Of a DNA stretch of 64,000 nucleotides, positions 25,664-34,768 are shown one piece after another. Position 1 is the first letter of the stretch, and each line of letters starts with the position of its first letter. The translations under genes and the position numbers were made by a program. Source of the stretch: Pseudomonas fildesensis (GTDB taxonomy: Bacteria > Pseudomonadota > Gammaproteobacteria > Pseudomonadales > Pseudomonadaceae); contig NZ_LFMW01000016.1 in assembly GCF_001050345.1 (NCBI RefSeq), forward strand, positions 36,260 to 100,259, given 5' to 3'. Under the pieces are notes generated by a model, which worked only from the letters and a program-made list of their open reading frames with translations, made no database searches and was not told where the DNA came from.

Positions 25664-28136
25664 TATAAGTTTGCTCCGGAAGGTCGAATTGCAGTGCACA
25701 GTTCGTCGCGTTGGACGAGGACACTCTCAAGGTTTGTGGCGCCTCAACGTTGCTCAGGAAAATCATCCCATCCCCCACAACGGTGGTCAGCAGCTCGTTG
25801 CCCGCGCCCAGCACAGCGCCGCCTTGGGGCAAGGGCTTACCATCCGCACCCGTGGCGCGCAGCAATACGCGGCGCACCTTGATCACTTCGAAGTCGACCT
25901 TGTTGAACGACCCACGCCCAGCCTCCAGCACCTGGGTGCCGTTTTTGATATCCACCTGCCTAGGCAGGCTTTTGCCTTCCAGTTCGAGCAGGCTGGTTTG
26001 ATAGGCCGGCAAGCTGGCAATCACCGCCTGCCCCCACGGGTCAGTCCAGACCGGACCCTGAGGGGTAGCAATGCGGGCACCCGCAATGTCACCGACCGAG
26101 ACAACACCAAAGGTATCCTCTACCCGATACGGCGACAGCGTGACCCCTTGTGAATGGGCGACAACCGCCCCTTGCAGTTGGCCGGTGTAGCTGGTGCTGG
26201 ACGAGTCCCGATTGAGCCCCAACCCCACTTGGGCGTAGCGAGTAGTCGAGTTGACCGTACCGCCGACGGTGTGCTCGCGACGCTCACCCAGGTCTTGTTC
26301 GCTGCGCACCTGGTAGTTAAACGCTTCATCGATGCGTTCGTCATAGGTAGTGCCGATACTGGTGCGCTCACCCTGGCGTCGAGCGTAGGAACTGAGGGTA
26401 CGGTCGCTGCCCAGCGGCACGCTGACTTGCAGTCGAATACCCAGGCCTTCGTCGTTCTTATCGCCATCGATAGTGCGGCTGGACTGGCCAACCTGGGAAT
26501 CGACCGTGACACCCATGCTGGCGTACTTGAAGTTCTTGTTCCACGAGCCATAGACGTGCTGGGTAGTCTGACTGTTGAAATGGGCGCCCCGGGTGTAGCC
26601 AATCGAGAATCCGCCCAGTTGTGGGTCCAGCCAACTGAATCCTGCGGTGTACTGGTTCTTGAAACGCGCGTTTTCCACCTCTTTGATATCAGGGTTCACT
26701 GTATCGAGTACGTCACGATAGCCCGGCGTCTGCGTAGTCGCACTCAAAGCCATCTGCACATTTGCAGCTATGCTGGCGCTAACGGAAATGCTGTTACGGG
26801 CACCCTGGATTTTTTGTGAATGATCGCGGGACAGATTGTTTCGCACACCAATGGAAAATCGCTGGGAAAAACTGCTGTCCAGCGCCAGGCCTACCGAGTT
26901 ATAGCTATCGGTGCTCTGTACACCCGCGCTCAGCGCGCTGCCCTCGCCCACCGCCCAAGTACCACTGCCCATCGCCAGCATTGGCTCCTTGGCGCCTGCG
27001 CCTTCCACATCCCGGACCTTGCCCAGAGACGCCGTATAACCTGACTTGACGGGCACCGCCGCGCGGAAAGTCGCGGCCGGCACTACAAAACTGCGCTGCC
27101 CGCCACGGGTCTCGATAACCGTGACCTGAAGGTCACTGGTGCCATTGAGCAACGGTAGATTGGTCAGGGAAAAAGGCCCTTCCGGGACCATCGTGGTGTA
27201 GATCAGCGCGCCGGATTGCCTCACCTCCACCCGTGACTGGCTCAGGGCCTGCCCCTCGACAACCACGCCGCTGTTAACACCGCTGCTTTCAATACCATCG
27301 GGAAATAATTGCGCACCCGTCAGTTGAACACCGCCAAACACCGGGTTATTCCCAGAAATCTGGCCGACTTGAAAGGTCGACGCCAACCGCACAAAATCCC
27401 GTTGCGCGTAGGCGTATAAGTGCTCAGCCGTTGTGCTACGGTCATTGGAAATATAAAGCTGGCGACTGCGGGCAATCCAATCACCAAAGTTGAAACCCAC
27501 CTCCGTAGAGGCCGACAGGTAGCGATTGGTATCTTCCCTCGAATGACTGTTGACGGCCTGGATATCGTAATTGAGCAACGCCGCGGTCCCGCCGCGCGCG
27601 TAGCTGCCAGAACCTTGCTGGATATCCCGCAGAGCGTCCGTAGGCACCACCAGTGACACCTCCTCATTGCCGGGACGCAATGTGGTGATCGTCTTGGGGT
27701 AATCGGCGCGGAAGTCATAACAGGCGTGTTCCGGCGCGACGCTTTTGTCGACTACCGTGGAAGGCACTCGCAAGCCACCACGCTCCAGCAAGCCGCGGGT
27801 AAAACACAGTTGGCCCTCACGATCGAAGCGCGCATCGGTCAAGCCAATGCGCTCGCCGTTGACTGTGAGGTCTACCACCCGGTTGCCTTCACCGAAACGC
27901 GGCGCGTCGCGAAAATACTGGGCTACGGAAGGGCTGATACCGCGTGCCTGCAACGTCGCCAGATCAAACCCGGCAATGGTGGTGGTTGTGGGTGCGGCAT
28001 CGGCCTCTGCAATCACACCGGACATCATTGCCACACACACCGACAGGCTCAGCCCGCTGCGCCTGAATAGCTCATCAGGCTTTTGTACATACCCCGCATG
28101 GGCAACCGCGACTCTAACTGCGTTGATTTTTTTCAT
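25623..28136 (-). CDS. Fimbrial outer-membrane usher
   Basis: Outer-membrane assembly platform for chaperone-usher pili, 837 residues. A somewhat long signal region precedes the N-terminal domain (FDLATLQARGISPSVAQYF). The 24-strand barrel is interrupted by a plug region (SQSRVEVRQSGALIYTTMVP, PFSLTNLPLLNGTSDLQVTV). C-terminal domains end with the conserved cysteine pair (NCALQFDLPEQ...VSATCR). It follows the chaperone gene by six bases. Length and domain order are complete. Confidence 0.95.
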   Translation of the reverse strand: MKKINAVRVAVAHAGYVQKPDELFRRSGLSLSVCVAMMSGVIAEADAAPTTTTIAGFDLATLQARGISPSVAQYFRDAPRFGEGNRVVDLTVNGERIGLTDARFDREGQLCFTRGLLERGGLRVPSTVVDKSVAPEHACYDFRADYPKTITTLRPGNEEVSLVVPTDALRDIQQGSGSYARGGTAALLNYDIQAVNSHSREDTNRYLSASTEVGFNFGDWIARSRQLYISNDRSTTAEHLYAYAQRDFVRLASTFQVGQISGNNPVFGGVQLTGAQLFPDGIESSGVNSGVVVEGQALSQSRVEVRQSGALIYTTMVPEGPFSLTNLPLLNGTSDLQVTVIETRGGQRSFVVPAATFRAAVPVKSGYTASLGKVRDVEGAGAKEPMLAMGSGTWAVGEGSALSAGVQSTDSYNSVGLALDSSFSQRFSIGVRNNLSRDHSQKIQGARNSISVSASIAANVQMALSATTQTPGYRDVLDTVNPDIKEVENARFKNQYTAGFSWLDPQLGGFSIGYTRGAHFNSQTTQHVYGSWNKNFKYASMGVTVDSQVGQSSRTIDGDKNDEGLGIRLQVSVPLGSDRTLSSYARRQGERTSIGTTYDERIDEAFNYQVRSEQDLGERREHTVGGTVNSTTRYAQVGLGLNRDSSSTSYTGQLQGAVVAHSQGVTLSPYRVEDTFGVVSVGDIAGARIATPQGPVWTDPWGQAVIASLPAYQTSLLELEGKSLPRQVDIKNGTQVLEAGRGSFNKVDFEVIKVRRVLLRATGADGKPLPQGGAVLGAGNELLTTVVGDGMIFLSNVEAPQTLRVSSSNATNCALQFDLPEQTYNGHFYETVSATCR

Positions 28137-28142
28137 GTGGGG

Positions 28143-28859
28143 TCACGGCGCGTTTACGATGATCAGCGCATCGTAATTTTCCACCGTAAATCCATAGACG
28201 GTAGCGGGGGAAATCGAGACCGAGGTGGCACCGGCGACTGCAGTCTCGATAGGCACACTTAGGGTCTCTCCCGGCAGCACGTAGGTGCGGGGCAGATAGA
28301 CTTTCTGTTTCTGAGGGCTCAATAGCACTTCGTCAGCCAAACGGACGACGTAAGCGCTGTCGTTGCGCACCTTCAAGGCATTGCCTTGAAGGTGCCACGT
28401 CAGTAATTCCCAGGGGGCGTTGTGCTGGGGAAGCCCTTTGGGATGAAGAATCAATGGCAGGTTTTGCCTAAGGCTAATGCCGATAGTCGCACCTGAATCA
28501 GGCCGGGCCTGTGGGATACCCTCGAATGTCACACGCTTGAGGCGTTGGGTTTTAAGGGGTTCACCGGCAATCAAAAGAAACCTGACCATCTGCCGTTCAC
28601 CTGCATCGACGCGGGTTACCGGCGGAGTGATTACGACTAATGGTTCAAGGTCCTCTGGAATATCTTCGATGGCCGAATGAAGCAACGCCGGAGTGGGATC
28701 CGTATTTTTGACGTTGATACTCGCTTCGCCATCTGCCTCATTAAGCACAATGACGGTAGTTTCAGGTTCCATGCCATCGGCGATCGCCAGACCGCACGCC
28801 AGAAAACTCATGCAGATCGACAGCGAGAGGACAGTCTTGATTCGTGAAAGAGCAACCAT
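28143..28859 (-). CDS. Periplasmic pilus-assembly chaperone
   Basis: Two-domain immunoglobulin-like chaperone of 238 residues with a signal peptide (MVALSRIKTVLSLSICMSFL, cleavage near LAIADG). The G1-strand neighbourhood RQMVRFLLIAGEPLKTQRL and the ISLRQNLPLILHPKGLP segment are typical of PapD-like chaperones. They would donate a strand to subunits and deliver them to the usher downstream. It is separated from the upstream pilin gene by 87 AT-rich bases. Confidence 0.92.
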   Translation of the reverse strand: MVALSRIKTVLSLSICMSFLACGLAIADGMEPETTVIVLNEADGEASINVKNTDPTPALLHSAIEDIPEDLEPLVVITPPVTRVDAGERQMVRFLLIAGEPLKTQRLKRVTFEGIPQARPDSGATIGISLRQNLPLILHPKGLPQHNAPWELLTWHLQGNALKVRNDSAYVVRLADEVLLSPQKQKVYLPRTYVLPGETLSVPIETAVAGATSVSISPATVYGFTVENYDALIIVNAP

Positions 28860-28946
28860 CTATTCTTTCCTTTGTTACAGGTCAGGAAAAATAGCCGACG
28901 CAAGTTTCAACTTATCTATCAACTTGCACCGGCTTGATATCGTTGC

Positions 28947-29603
28947 TTAGAGGTAACGCAACTCGAGTGTCGCGTGACCGTCCAGATTGATCCCACTGCC
29001 CACGGTAAATGCAGATGTTTTGTTGATAACAGCCTGGACCAACAGACTGCCGGAGACCGCCGTGAGTTTTATCGGCGCAGTGCTGGACGACGATGCCCAA
29101 CTGGTCAGGTGTGGCGGTTGTGCCAGGGCACCATCTCCAACAGTCCATGTAGCGCCATTGTTATTCGACCCATTGACCCGGACCGCCCTACCATCCGCAA
29201 CCGCATGACTCATGAGCATGATATAGCCGCCAACTTTCTCGTTTTTCGGAGAGACCCCCAGCCCGTAGTTGAATGCATCAATATAAGTTGAATTGAAAGC
29301 AACCTGCATCATGCCCGGCACTTTGCTGGAAGTTCTATTGTCTTGTGTCTTGATGCTAACCAACGTTGGCGCATCACACTTTATGGAAAACGGGGTGCTC
29401 TTGCGCTCCAGCTTGGTATATTGAGTAGCGCTCAAGGCGTTCGGCTGAATTCGACCATAATCTATAATCGAATTGGTAATATTGAAGCTGCAGCTGGAAG
29501 GCACGATAGTGCCTTTGACACGAATATCAGCCGCCTGGACATTAAAACCTGCAAATGCCACAAGCGCTCCCGCAACTGCAACCGCACAAAATTTATTACG
29601 CAT
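28947..29603 (-). CDS. DUF1120-type fimbrial pilin B
   Basis: Secreted pilin of 218 residues. Signal peptide MRNKFCAVAVAGALVAFAGF ends near VQAAD. The mature part begins IRVKGTIVPSSCSF and shows IDYGRIQPNALSATQYTKL, with a probable disulfide to SIKC. The C-terminus ATLELRYL would supply the strand recognised by chaperone and usher. GGTGAG at good spacing supports ATG 29603 over one seven codons earlier. It is clearly similar to the adjacent upstream pilin, which indicates tandem duplication. Confidence 0.88.
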   Translation of the reverse strand: MRNKFCAVAVAGALVAFAGFNVQAADIRVKGTIVPSSCSFNITNSIIDYGRIQPNALSATQYTKLERKSTPFSIKCDAPTLVSIKTQDNRTSSKVPGMMQVAFNSTYIDAFNYGLGVSPKNEKVGGYIMLMSHAVADGRAVRVNGSNNNGATWTVGDGALAQPPHLTSWASSSSTAPIKLTAVSGSLLVQAVINKTSAFTVGSGINLDGHATLELRYL

Positions 29604-29679
29604 TAGAGACTCACCCTTACTCATGGTTACTGTCCGGTCTTTTCAGACCATTGGGAAAAACAACTCGTGTAGACAGCTT

Positions 29680-29700
29680 CAGCCCTTGCTGAAAGGGCTG
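29680..29700 (-). promoter_or_regulatory. Intergenic hairpin between tandem pilin genes
   Basis: The stem CAGCCCTT/AAGGGCTG (8 bp) with a five-base loop lies 26 bases past the first pilin stop. It lacks a T-tract on the minus strand. It is more likely an mRNA-stabilising or attenuating hairpin that raises first-pilin yield than a strong terminator. Confidence 0.5.
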
Positions 29701-29726
29701 GAGCGATAGGCGCAAAGCCCACGAAG

Positions 29727-30386
29727 TTATAGGTACCGAAGCTCAAGTGTCGCCTGGCCGTCCAGATTCACCTGGCTGTTCAAATCAAGCTCGGAAGTTT
29801 TGTTGATAACAGCATGAACTTCCAGATTCCCCGACAGGGTGTTCAGCGAAACGGGAGTGAAGTTTCCAGTGTGCCAACTGGTCAAGTCAGTAGCTGCATT
29901 CCCCACAGCCTCAGTGCTAGTAGGCACCCACACCCCACCATTATTATTTGAACCCATGACGCTAACCGCTTTGCCATCGGCTACCGAGTTACGAAGGTGC
30001 ACAACATAGCCGCCTATTTTTTGCGATTTTGCCGTATTCCCCAGACCATACTGGTAGCGATCGACATAGTTCGGTCCAAACTGCGAAACCATCAAATTCG
30101 GTATTTTGCTACTTGCACGATTATCAATAGCCTTGATACTAACCTTGGTCTTGACGTGACTACCGCACTTGATTGCATAAGGCGTGCTTTTCGCCCCCAA
30201 TTTTGTATAATTTGTCGCACTTAACGTATTGGGATCAATTCTGCCGTAGTCAATGACTGAATTAGTAATTGTGAAGCTACAGCTGGCAGGTGCAATAGTG
30301 CCTTTGACGCGAAGGTCTGCGGCTTGCACATTCAAGCCAGCAACAGCCAAAAACACACCTGCCAATGCAAAAATACTTTTCTTCAT
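29727..30386 (-). CDS. DUF1120-type fimbrial pilin A (probable major subunit)
   Basis: Secreted pilin of 219 residues, first gene of the fimbrial cluster. Signal peptide MKKSIFALAGVFLAVAGLNV is cleaved near VQAAD. Mature start LRVKGTIAPASCSF, then IDYGRIDPNTLSATNYTKL and AIKC, parallels pilin B nearly position for position. The C-terminus is QATLELRYL. Being promoter-proximal and followed by a hairpin fits a major subunit. A longer frame to 30458 would add an unlikely hydrophobic extension before the real signal peptide. Confidence 0.88.
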   Translation of the reverse strand: MKKSIFALAGVFLAVAGLNVQAADLRVKGTIAPASCSFTITNSVIDYGRIDPNTLSATNYTKLGAKSTPYAIKCGSHVKTKVSIKAIDNRASSKIPNLMVSQFGPNYVDRYQYGLGNTAKSQKIGGYVVHLRNSVADGKAVSVMGSNNNGGVWVPTSTEAVGNAATDLTSWHTGNFTPVSLNTLSGNLEVHAVINKTSELDLNSQVNLDGQATLELRYL

Positions 30387-30885
30387 AAGACAACTCACTA
30401 TCAGTAAGGATAAGAAATGGCTTATTACTAAAAACCAGAAACACTTTTTAAAACGCACGACAACACGTTAAAAATCTTTCATTCGTGAGTCTGACCTATA
30501 AATAAATAACACCACGGCACAAGCGCCGACCCGAAGTATCGACGCTCCCCATCAACAATAAAGCCAGAAAAAATATCAATCGACGTAAGAACGCTCAGCA
30601 GTATCACTTCAAATCGGTAGAGACTTACGTGAGAACACAACCAAAAATGGCGAGGACAAATACAAAAAATCGTAGGAATTATCAGAAGACCCAGCAAACA
30701 TACGGGCCTCTGAATATCAACTACAGCAACTATCAACTTGGTCCCGCAACGCTTGTGGATATCTCCTACAGTCCGCACTCACGCATTCCACAGCAGCCTC
30801 GGGAAAATTCTCTCTCGCAGCTGCGCGTTGGCTCCAGCGGTCGATCGTGGCACGATGGTCAGGTTATCGACCGAGACCCCAAACC
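30387..30885. other. AT-rich intergenic region between pilin A and ppx
   Basis: A 499-bp divergent gap, visibly richer in A and T than the backbone, with no gene I can support. It should contain the fimbrial promoter reading left and the ppx promoter reading right. Near ppx, 30839-30872 holds nested inverted repeats: GGTCGAT/ATCGACC around ATCGTG-G-CACGAT. They are a possible regulator site or leader hairpin. Confidence 0.5.
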
Positions 30886-32388
30886 ATGCCGCAATCCCAG
30901 CCGAAGAATCTGTCCCTGATCGCCGCCATCGACCTGGGCTCGAACAGCTTTCACATGGTCGTAGCCAAAGCCCAGAACGGCGAAATACGCATCCTTGAGC
31001 GGCTCGGCGAAAAAGTGCAGCTGGCTGCCGGGATCAACGACGAGCGCCAGCTCAATGAAGAGTCCATGCAACGCGGGCTCGACTGCCTCAAGCGCTTTGC
31101 CCAACTGATCAATGGCATGCCCTTGGGCGCCGTGCGAATCGTCGGCACCAACGCCCTGCGCGAAGCGCGTAACCGTGGTGAATTCATCCGCCGCGCCGAG
31201 GAAATCCTCGGGCACCCGGTAGAAGTCATCTCCGGCCGTGAAGAAGCGCGCCTGATCTACCTCGGCGTGTCCCACACCCTGGCAGATACGCCCGGTAAAC
31301 GCCTGGTGGCGGACATCGGCGGCGGCAGTACCGAGTTCATCATCGGCCAGCGCTTTGAACCGCTGCTGCGTGAGAGCCTGCAGATGGGCTGCGTCAGCTA
31401 TACGCAGCGGTATTTCAAGGACGGCAAGATCACCCCGGCGCGCTACGCGCAGGCCTACACGGCGGCGCGGTTGGAGATCATGAGCATCGAGCACGCCCTG
31501 CACCGCCTGACCTGGGATGAGGCCATCGGTTCGTCTGGCACCATCCGCGCCATTGGGCTGGCGCTAAAGGCCGGCGGCCATGGCACCGGCGAAGTCAACG
31601 CCGAAGGCTTGGCGTGGCTCAAGCGCAAGCTGTTCAAGCTGGGCGATGCCGAGAAAATCGACTTCGACGGGATCAAGCCCGACCGTCGCACGATATTTCC
31701 AGCGGGCCTGGCGATTCTCGAAGCGATCTTCGATGCCCTTGAACTGCAGCGCATGGACCACTGTGACGGCGCCTTGCGCGAGGGCGTGCTCTACGACCTG
31801 CTGGGCCGCCATCACCACGAAGACGTGCGTGAGCGCACTCTCAGCTCGCTGATGGAGCGTTATCACGTCGACCTGGAACAAGCCGCCCGCGTGGAACGCA
31901 AGGCCCTGCATGCCTTCGACCAGGTGGCCGAGGACTGGGACCTGGAAGACGGCGTATGGCGCGAGCTGTTGGGCTGGGCCGCCAAGGTGCATGAAGTGGG
32001 GCTGGACATCGCCCACTACCATTACCACAAGCACGGCGCCTACCTGATCGAGCACTCCGACCTCGCCGGTTTCTCCCGTGAAGACCAGCAGATGCTCGCG
32101 CTGCTGGTGCGCGGCCATCGTCGTAACATCCCCAAGGACAAGTTTGCCGAGTTCGGCGACGAAGGCATCAAGCTGATTCGCCTGTGCGTGCTGCTGCGCT
32201 TTGCGATCCTGTTCCACCACATCCGCGGTACCCAGGAAATGCCCCAGGTGACCCTGCGCGCCCACGGCGATAGCCTGGACGTGGTGTTCCCGAAAGGCTG
32301 GCTGGATGAAAACCAGCTGACCCAGGCAGACTTCGGCCAGGAAGCGGAGTGGCTCACACGAGTAGGCTTCAACCTCAACCTGCGCTGA
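30886..32388 (+). CDS. ppx: Exopolyphosphatase Ppx
   Basis: Processively hydrolyses inorganic polyphosphate. The product is 500 residues, the usual length, starting MPQSQPKNLSLIAAIDLGSN. Sugar-kinase/actin-fold phosphate motifs IDLGSNSFHMVVA and ADIGGGSTEFIIG are intact, and REGVLYDLLGR and an HD-like C-terminal region with HHIRGT follow. It is convergent with the polyphosphate kinase gene, so degradation and synthesis genes face each other across a REPIN. Confidence 0.96.
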   Translation: MPQSQPKNLSLIAAIDLGSNSFHMVVAKAQNGEIRILERLGEKVQLAAGINDERQLNEESMQRGLDCLKRFAQLINGMPLGAVRIVGTNALREARNRGEFIRRAEEILGHPVEVISGREEARLIYLGVSHTLADTPGKRLVADIGGGSTEFIIGQRFEPLLRESLQMGCVSYTQRYFKDGKITPARYAQAYTAARLEIMSIEHALHRLTWDEAIGSSGTIRAIGLALKAGGHGTGEVNAEGLAWLKRKLFKLGDAEKIDFDGIKPDRRTIFPAGLAILEAIFDALELQRMDHCDGALREGVLYDLLGRHHHEDVRERTLSSLMERYHVDLEQAARVERKALHAFDQVAEDWDLEDGVWRELLGWAAKVHEVGLDIAHYHYHKHGAYLIEHSDLAGFSREDQQMLALLVRGHRRNIPKDKFAEFGDEGIKLIRLCVLLRFAILFHHIRGTQEMPQVTLRAHGDSLDVVFPKGWLDENQLTQADFGQEAEWLTRVGFNLNLR

Positions 32389-32414
32389 CTCGATCTAATT
32401 AACGCCGAAAAACA

Positions 32415-32508
32415 AATGTGGGAGGGGGCTTGCTCCCGATAGCGGTGGTTCAGTCTAAGTATTTAGTGACTGACGCACCGCTATCGGGAGCAAGCCCCCT
32501 CCCACATT
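32415..32508. repeat. REPIN, GTGGGAGGGGGCTTGCTCCCGAT family
   Basis: Long near-perfect inverted repeat. AATGTGGGAGGGGGCTTGCT continues into CCCGATAGCGGTG, and the same sequence returns in reverse complement ending at 32508. About 30 bases separate the arms. Stems exceed 30 bp, between the convergent ends of ppx and ppk, and may serve both as terminator. Confidence 0.9.
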
Positions 32509-32527
32509 GGGTCAGCGTAAGCCTGGA

Positions 32528-34750
32528 TTAGTTCACCGCGAGAATCGGGCTACCCAGCTTCTCCAGCAATGTCGCCTGCGCACTGCGCGCATTCTGGTTG
32601 CCGGTCGGTGAGTTACGCACGTAGCGGCCGTCCGACTGCAGGCTCCAGCTGTGGGTGTTATCGGTAAGGTAGCTTTCCAACTCTTTCTTGACCCGCATGA
32701 TCAGCTTCTTGCCTTCCACCGGGAAGCAGGTCTCTACACGCTTGTCGAGGTTGCGTTCCATCCAGTCGGCGCTGGAGAGAAACATCTGCTCTTCGCCACC
32801 ATTGAGGAAGTAGAACACCCGCGTGTGCTCCAGGAAGCGACCGATGATCGAGCGCACGTGGATGTTGTGCGACACGCCGACGATGCCCGGACGCAGGCAG
32901 CACATGCCGCGCACCACCAGGTCGATGCGCACGCCGGACTGGCTGGCCTTGTACAGCGCGCGGATGATCTTCGGATCGGTCAGCGAGTTGAACTTGGCGA
33001 TGATGTGCGCCGGCTTGCCGTCGAGGGCGAACTGGGTCTCGCGGGCAATCATGTCGAGCATGCCCTTCTTGAGCGTGAACGGGGCGTGCAGCAGCTTCTT
33101 CATGCGCAAGGTCTTGCCCATGCCGATCAACTGGCTGAACAACTTGCCGACGTCTTCACACAAGGCATCGTCGGACGTCAGCAGGCTGTAGTCGGTGTAG
33201 AGCTTGGCGTTGCCGGCGTGATAGTTGCCGGTACCCAAGTGGGCGTAACGCGTTATCTCACCGGCTTCGCGGCGCAGGATCAGCATCATCTTGGCGTGGG
33301 TCTTGAAGCCGACCACGCCGTAGATCACCACCGCACCGGCCGCTTGCAGGCGGCTGGCCAGCTGCAGGTTGGACTCTTCGTCGAACCGCGCACGCAGTTC
33401 GATCACCACCGTGACTTCCTTGCCGTTACGCGCGGCGTCGACCAGCGCATCGACGATTTCCGAGTTGGCGCCGCTGCGGTACAGGGTCTGGCGTACGGCC
33501 AATACATGCGGGTCTTTGGCGGCCTGGCGCAGCAGGTCGACCACTGGGGTGAAAGACTCGAACGGGTGCAGCAGCAGGATGTCCTGCTTGCTCACTACGC
33601 TGAAAATGTTCTCGCTGTTTTGCAGCAGTTTCGGGATCTGCGGCGTAAACGGCGTGTATTGCAGCTCCGGGTGACTGTCCAGGCCGGTGATGCTGAACAG
33701 CCGCGTCAGGTTGACCGGGCCGTTGACCTGGTACAGCTCGCTCTCGCCCAGGTTGAACTGCTTGAGCAGGTAGTCCGACAGGTGTTTCGGGCAGGTATCG
33801 GCCACTTCAAGGCGCACCGCATCGCCGTAGCGCCGCGAGAACAGCTCGCCGCGCAAGGCACGGGCCAAGTCTTCGACATCTTCGGAATCGAGCGCCAGGT
33901 CGGCGTTACGGGTCAGGCGGAACTGGTAGCAGCCCTTGACCTTCATGCCCTGGAACAGGTCATCGGCGTGCGCGTGAATCATCGACGACAGGAATACATA
34001 GTTGTCGCCAGCGCCCCCCACCTCTTCCGGTACCTTGATGATCCGTGGCAACAGACGCGGCGCCGGGATGATCGCCAGGCCGGAATCGCGACCGAAGGCG
34101 TCGATGCCTTCGAGCTCGACGATGAAGTTGAGGCTCTTGTTCACCAGCAACGGGAACGGGTGAGTAGGGTCGAGGCCGATTGGCGTGATGATCGGCGCGA
34201 TCTCGTCGCGGAAGTAGCGACGCACCCAGGTCTTGATCTTGGTGGTCCAGTGACGGCGACGGATGAAGCGGACCTGATGTTTTTCCAGTTCCGGCAGCAG
34301 GATGTCGTTGAGGATTGCATATTGGCGGTCGACGTGGCCATGCACCAGCTCACTGATGCGCGCCAGGGCCTGGTGCGGCTGCAGGCCGTCGGCGCCGGCT
34401 TGTTCACGGGCGAAGGTGATCTGCTTCTTGAGGCCGGCGACGCGGATCTCGAAGAACTCGTCCAGGTTGCTGGAGAAAATCAGCAGGAATTTCAGCCGCT
34501 CCAGCAACGGGTAGGACTCATCCAATGCCTGTTCCAGCACGCGGATGTTGAATTGCAGTTGTGACAGCTCGCGGTGGATGTACAGGCTGCTGTCATCCAG
34601 GTTGGTCACCGCTACCACCGGGGCCGGCGCGGGCGCTTCGGCCACCACGACAGGCGGGGCCGGCGCCAGCTCAGGCGGGGTCTCGGCGACTTGTTCAACC
34701 ACCGGGTGAGCGTCTTTTACGGCAACTTCTGAGAGTCCTTCGGTATTCAT
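32528..34750 (-). CDS. ppk: Polyphosphate kinase 1
   Basis: Makes polyphosphate from ATP. The 740 residues include an N-terminal proline/alanine-rich extension of about 48 before the conserved YIHRELSQLQFNIRVLEQAL. Catalytic-site histidine regions KTHAKMMLILRR and RYAHLGTGNYHAGNAKLYTD are present, as is VVRGMCCLRPG. The upstream hemB gene ends 18 bases away on the same strand, suggesting a hemB-ppk operon. An internal start removing the Pro/Ala tail is possible but there is no obvious better RBS. Confidence 0.95.
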   Translation of the reverse strand: MNTEGLSEVAVKDAHPVVEQVAETPPELAPAPPVVVAEAPAPAPVVAVTNLDDSSLYIHRELSQLQFNIRVLEQALDESYPLLERLKFLLIFSSNLDEFFEIRVAGLKKQITFAREQAGADGLQPHQALARISELVHGHVDRQYAILNDILLPELEKHQVRFIRRRHWTTKIKTWVRRYFRDEIAPIITPIGLDPTHPFPLLVNKSLNFIVELEGIDAFGRDSGLAIIPAPRLLPRIIKVPEEVGGAGDNYVFLSSMIHAHADDLFQGMKVKGCYQFRLTRNADLALDSEDVEDLARALRGELFSRRYGDAVRLEVADTCPKHLSDYLLKQFNLGESELYQVNGPVNLTRLFSITGLDSHPELQYTPFTPQIPKLLQNSENIFSVVSKQDILLLHPFESFTPVVDLLRQAAKDPHVLAVRQTLYRSGANSEIVDALVDAARNGKEVTVVIELRARFDEESNLQLASRLQAAGAVVIYGVVGFKTHAKMMLILRREAGEITRYAHLGTGNYHAGNAKLYTDYSLLTSDDALCEDVGKLFSQLIGMGKTLRMKKLLHAPFTLKKGMLDMIARETQFALDGKPAHIIAKFNSLTDPKIIRALYKASQSGVRIDLVVRGMCCLRPGIVGVSHNIHVRSIIGRFLEHTRVFYFLNGGEEQMFLSSADWMERNLDKRVETCFPVEGKKLIMRVKKELESYLTDNTHSWSLQSDGRYVRNSPTGNQNARSAQATLLEKLGSPILAVN

Positions 34751-34768
34751 CGCGTGTTCCTGTAAGGG

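Noticed and set aside
30479..30778. 99-codon hydrophobic frame upstream of pilin A
   Set aside because: GTG start without a good RBS, odd composition and no recognisable motif. It lies where the fimbrial promoter should be. Conservation data could reopen it.
32651..34564. 637-codon open frame antisense to ppk
   Set aside because: It is rich in Q, H, G, A and V like other Pseudomonas shadow frames. Ppk motifs on the minus strand are unambiguous.
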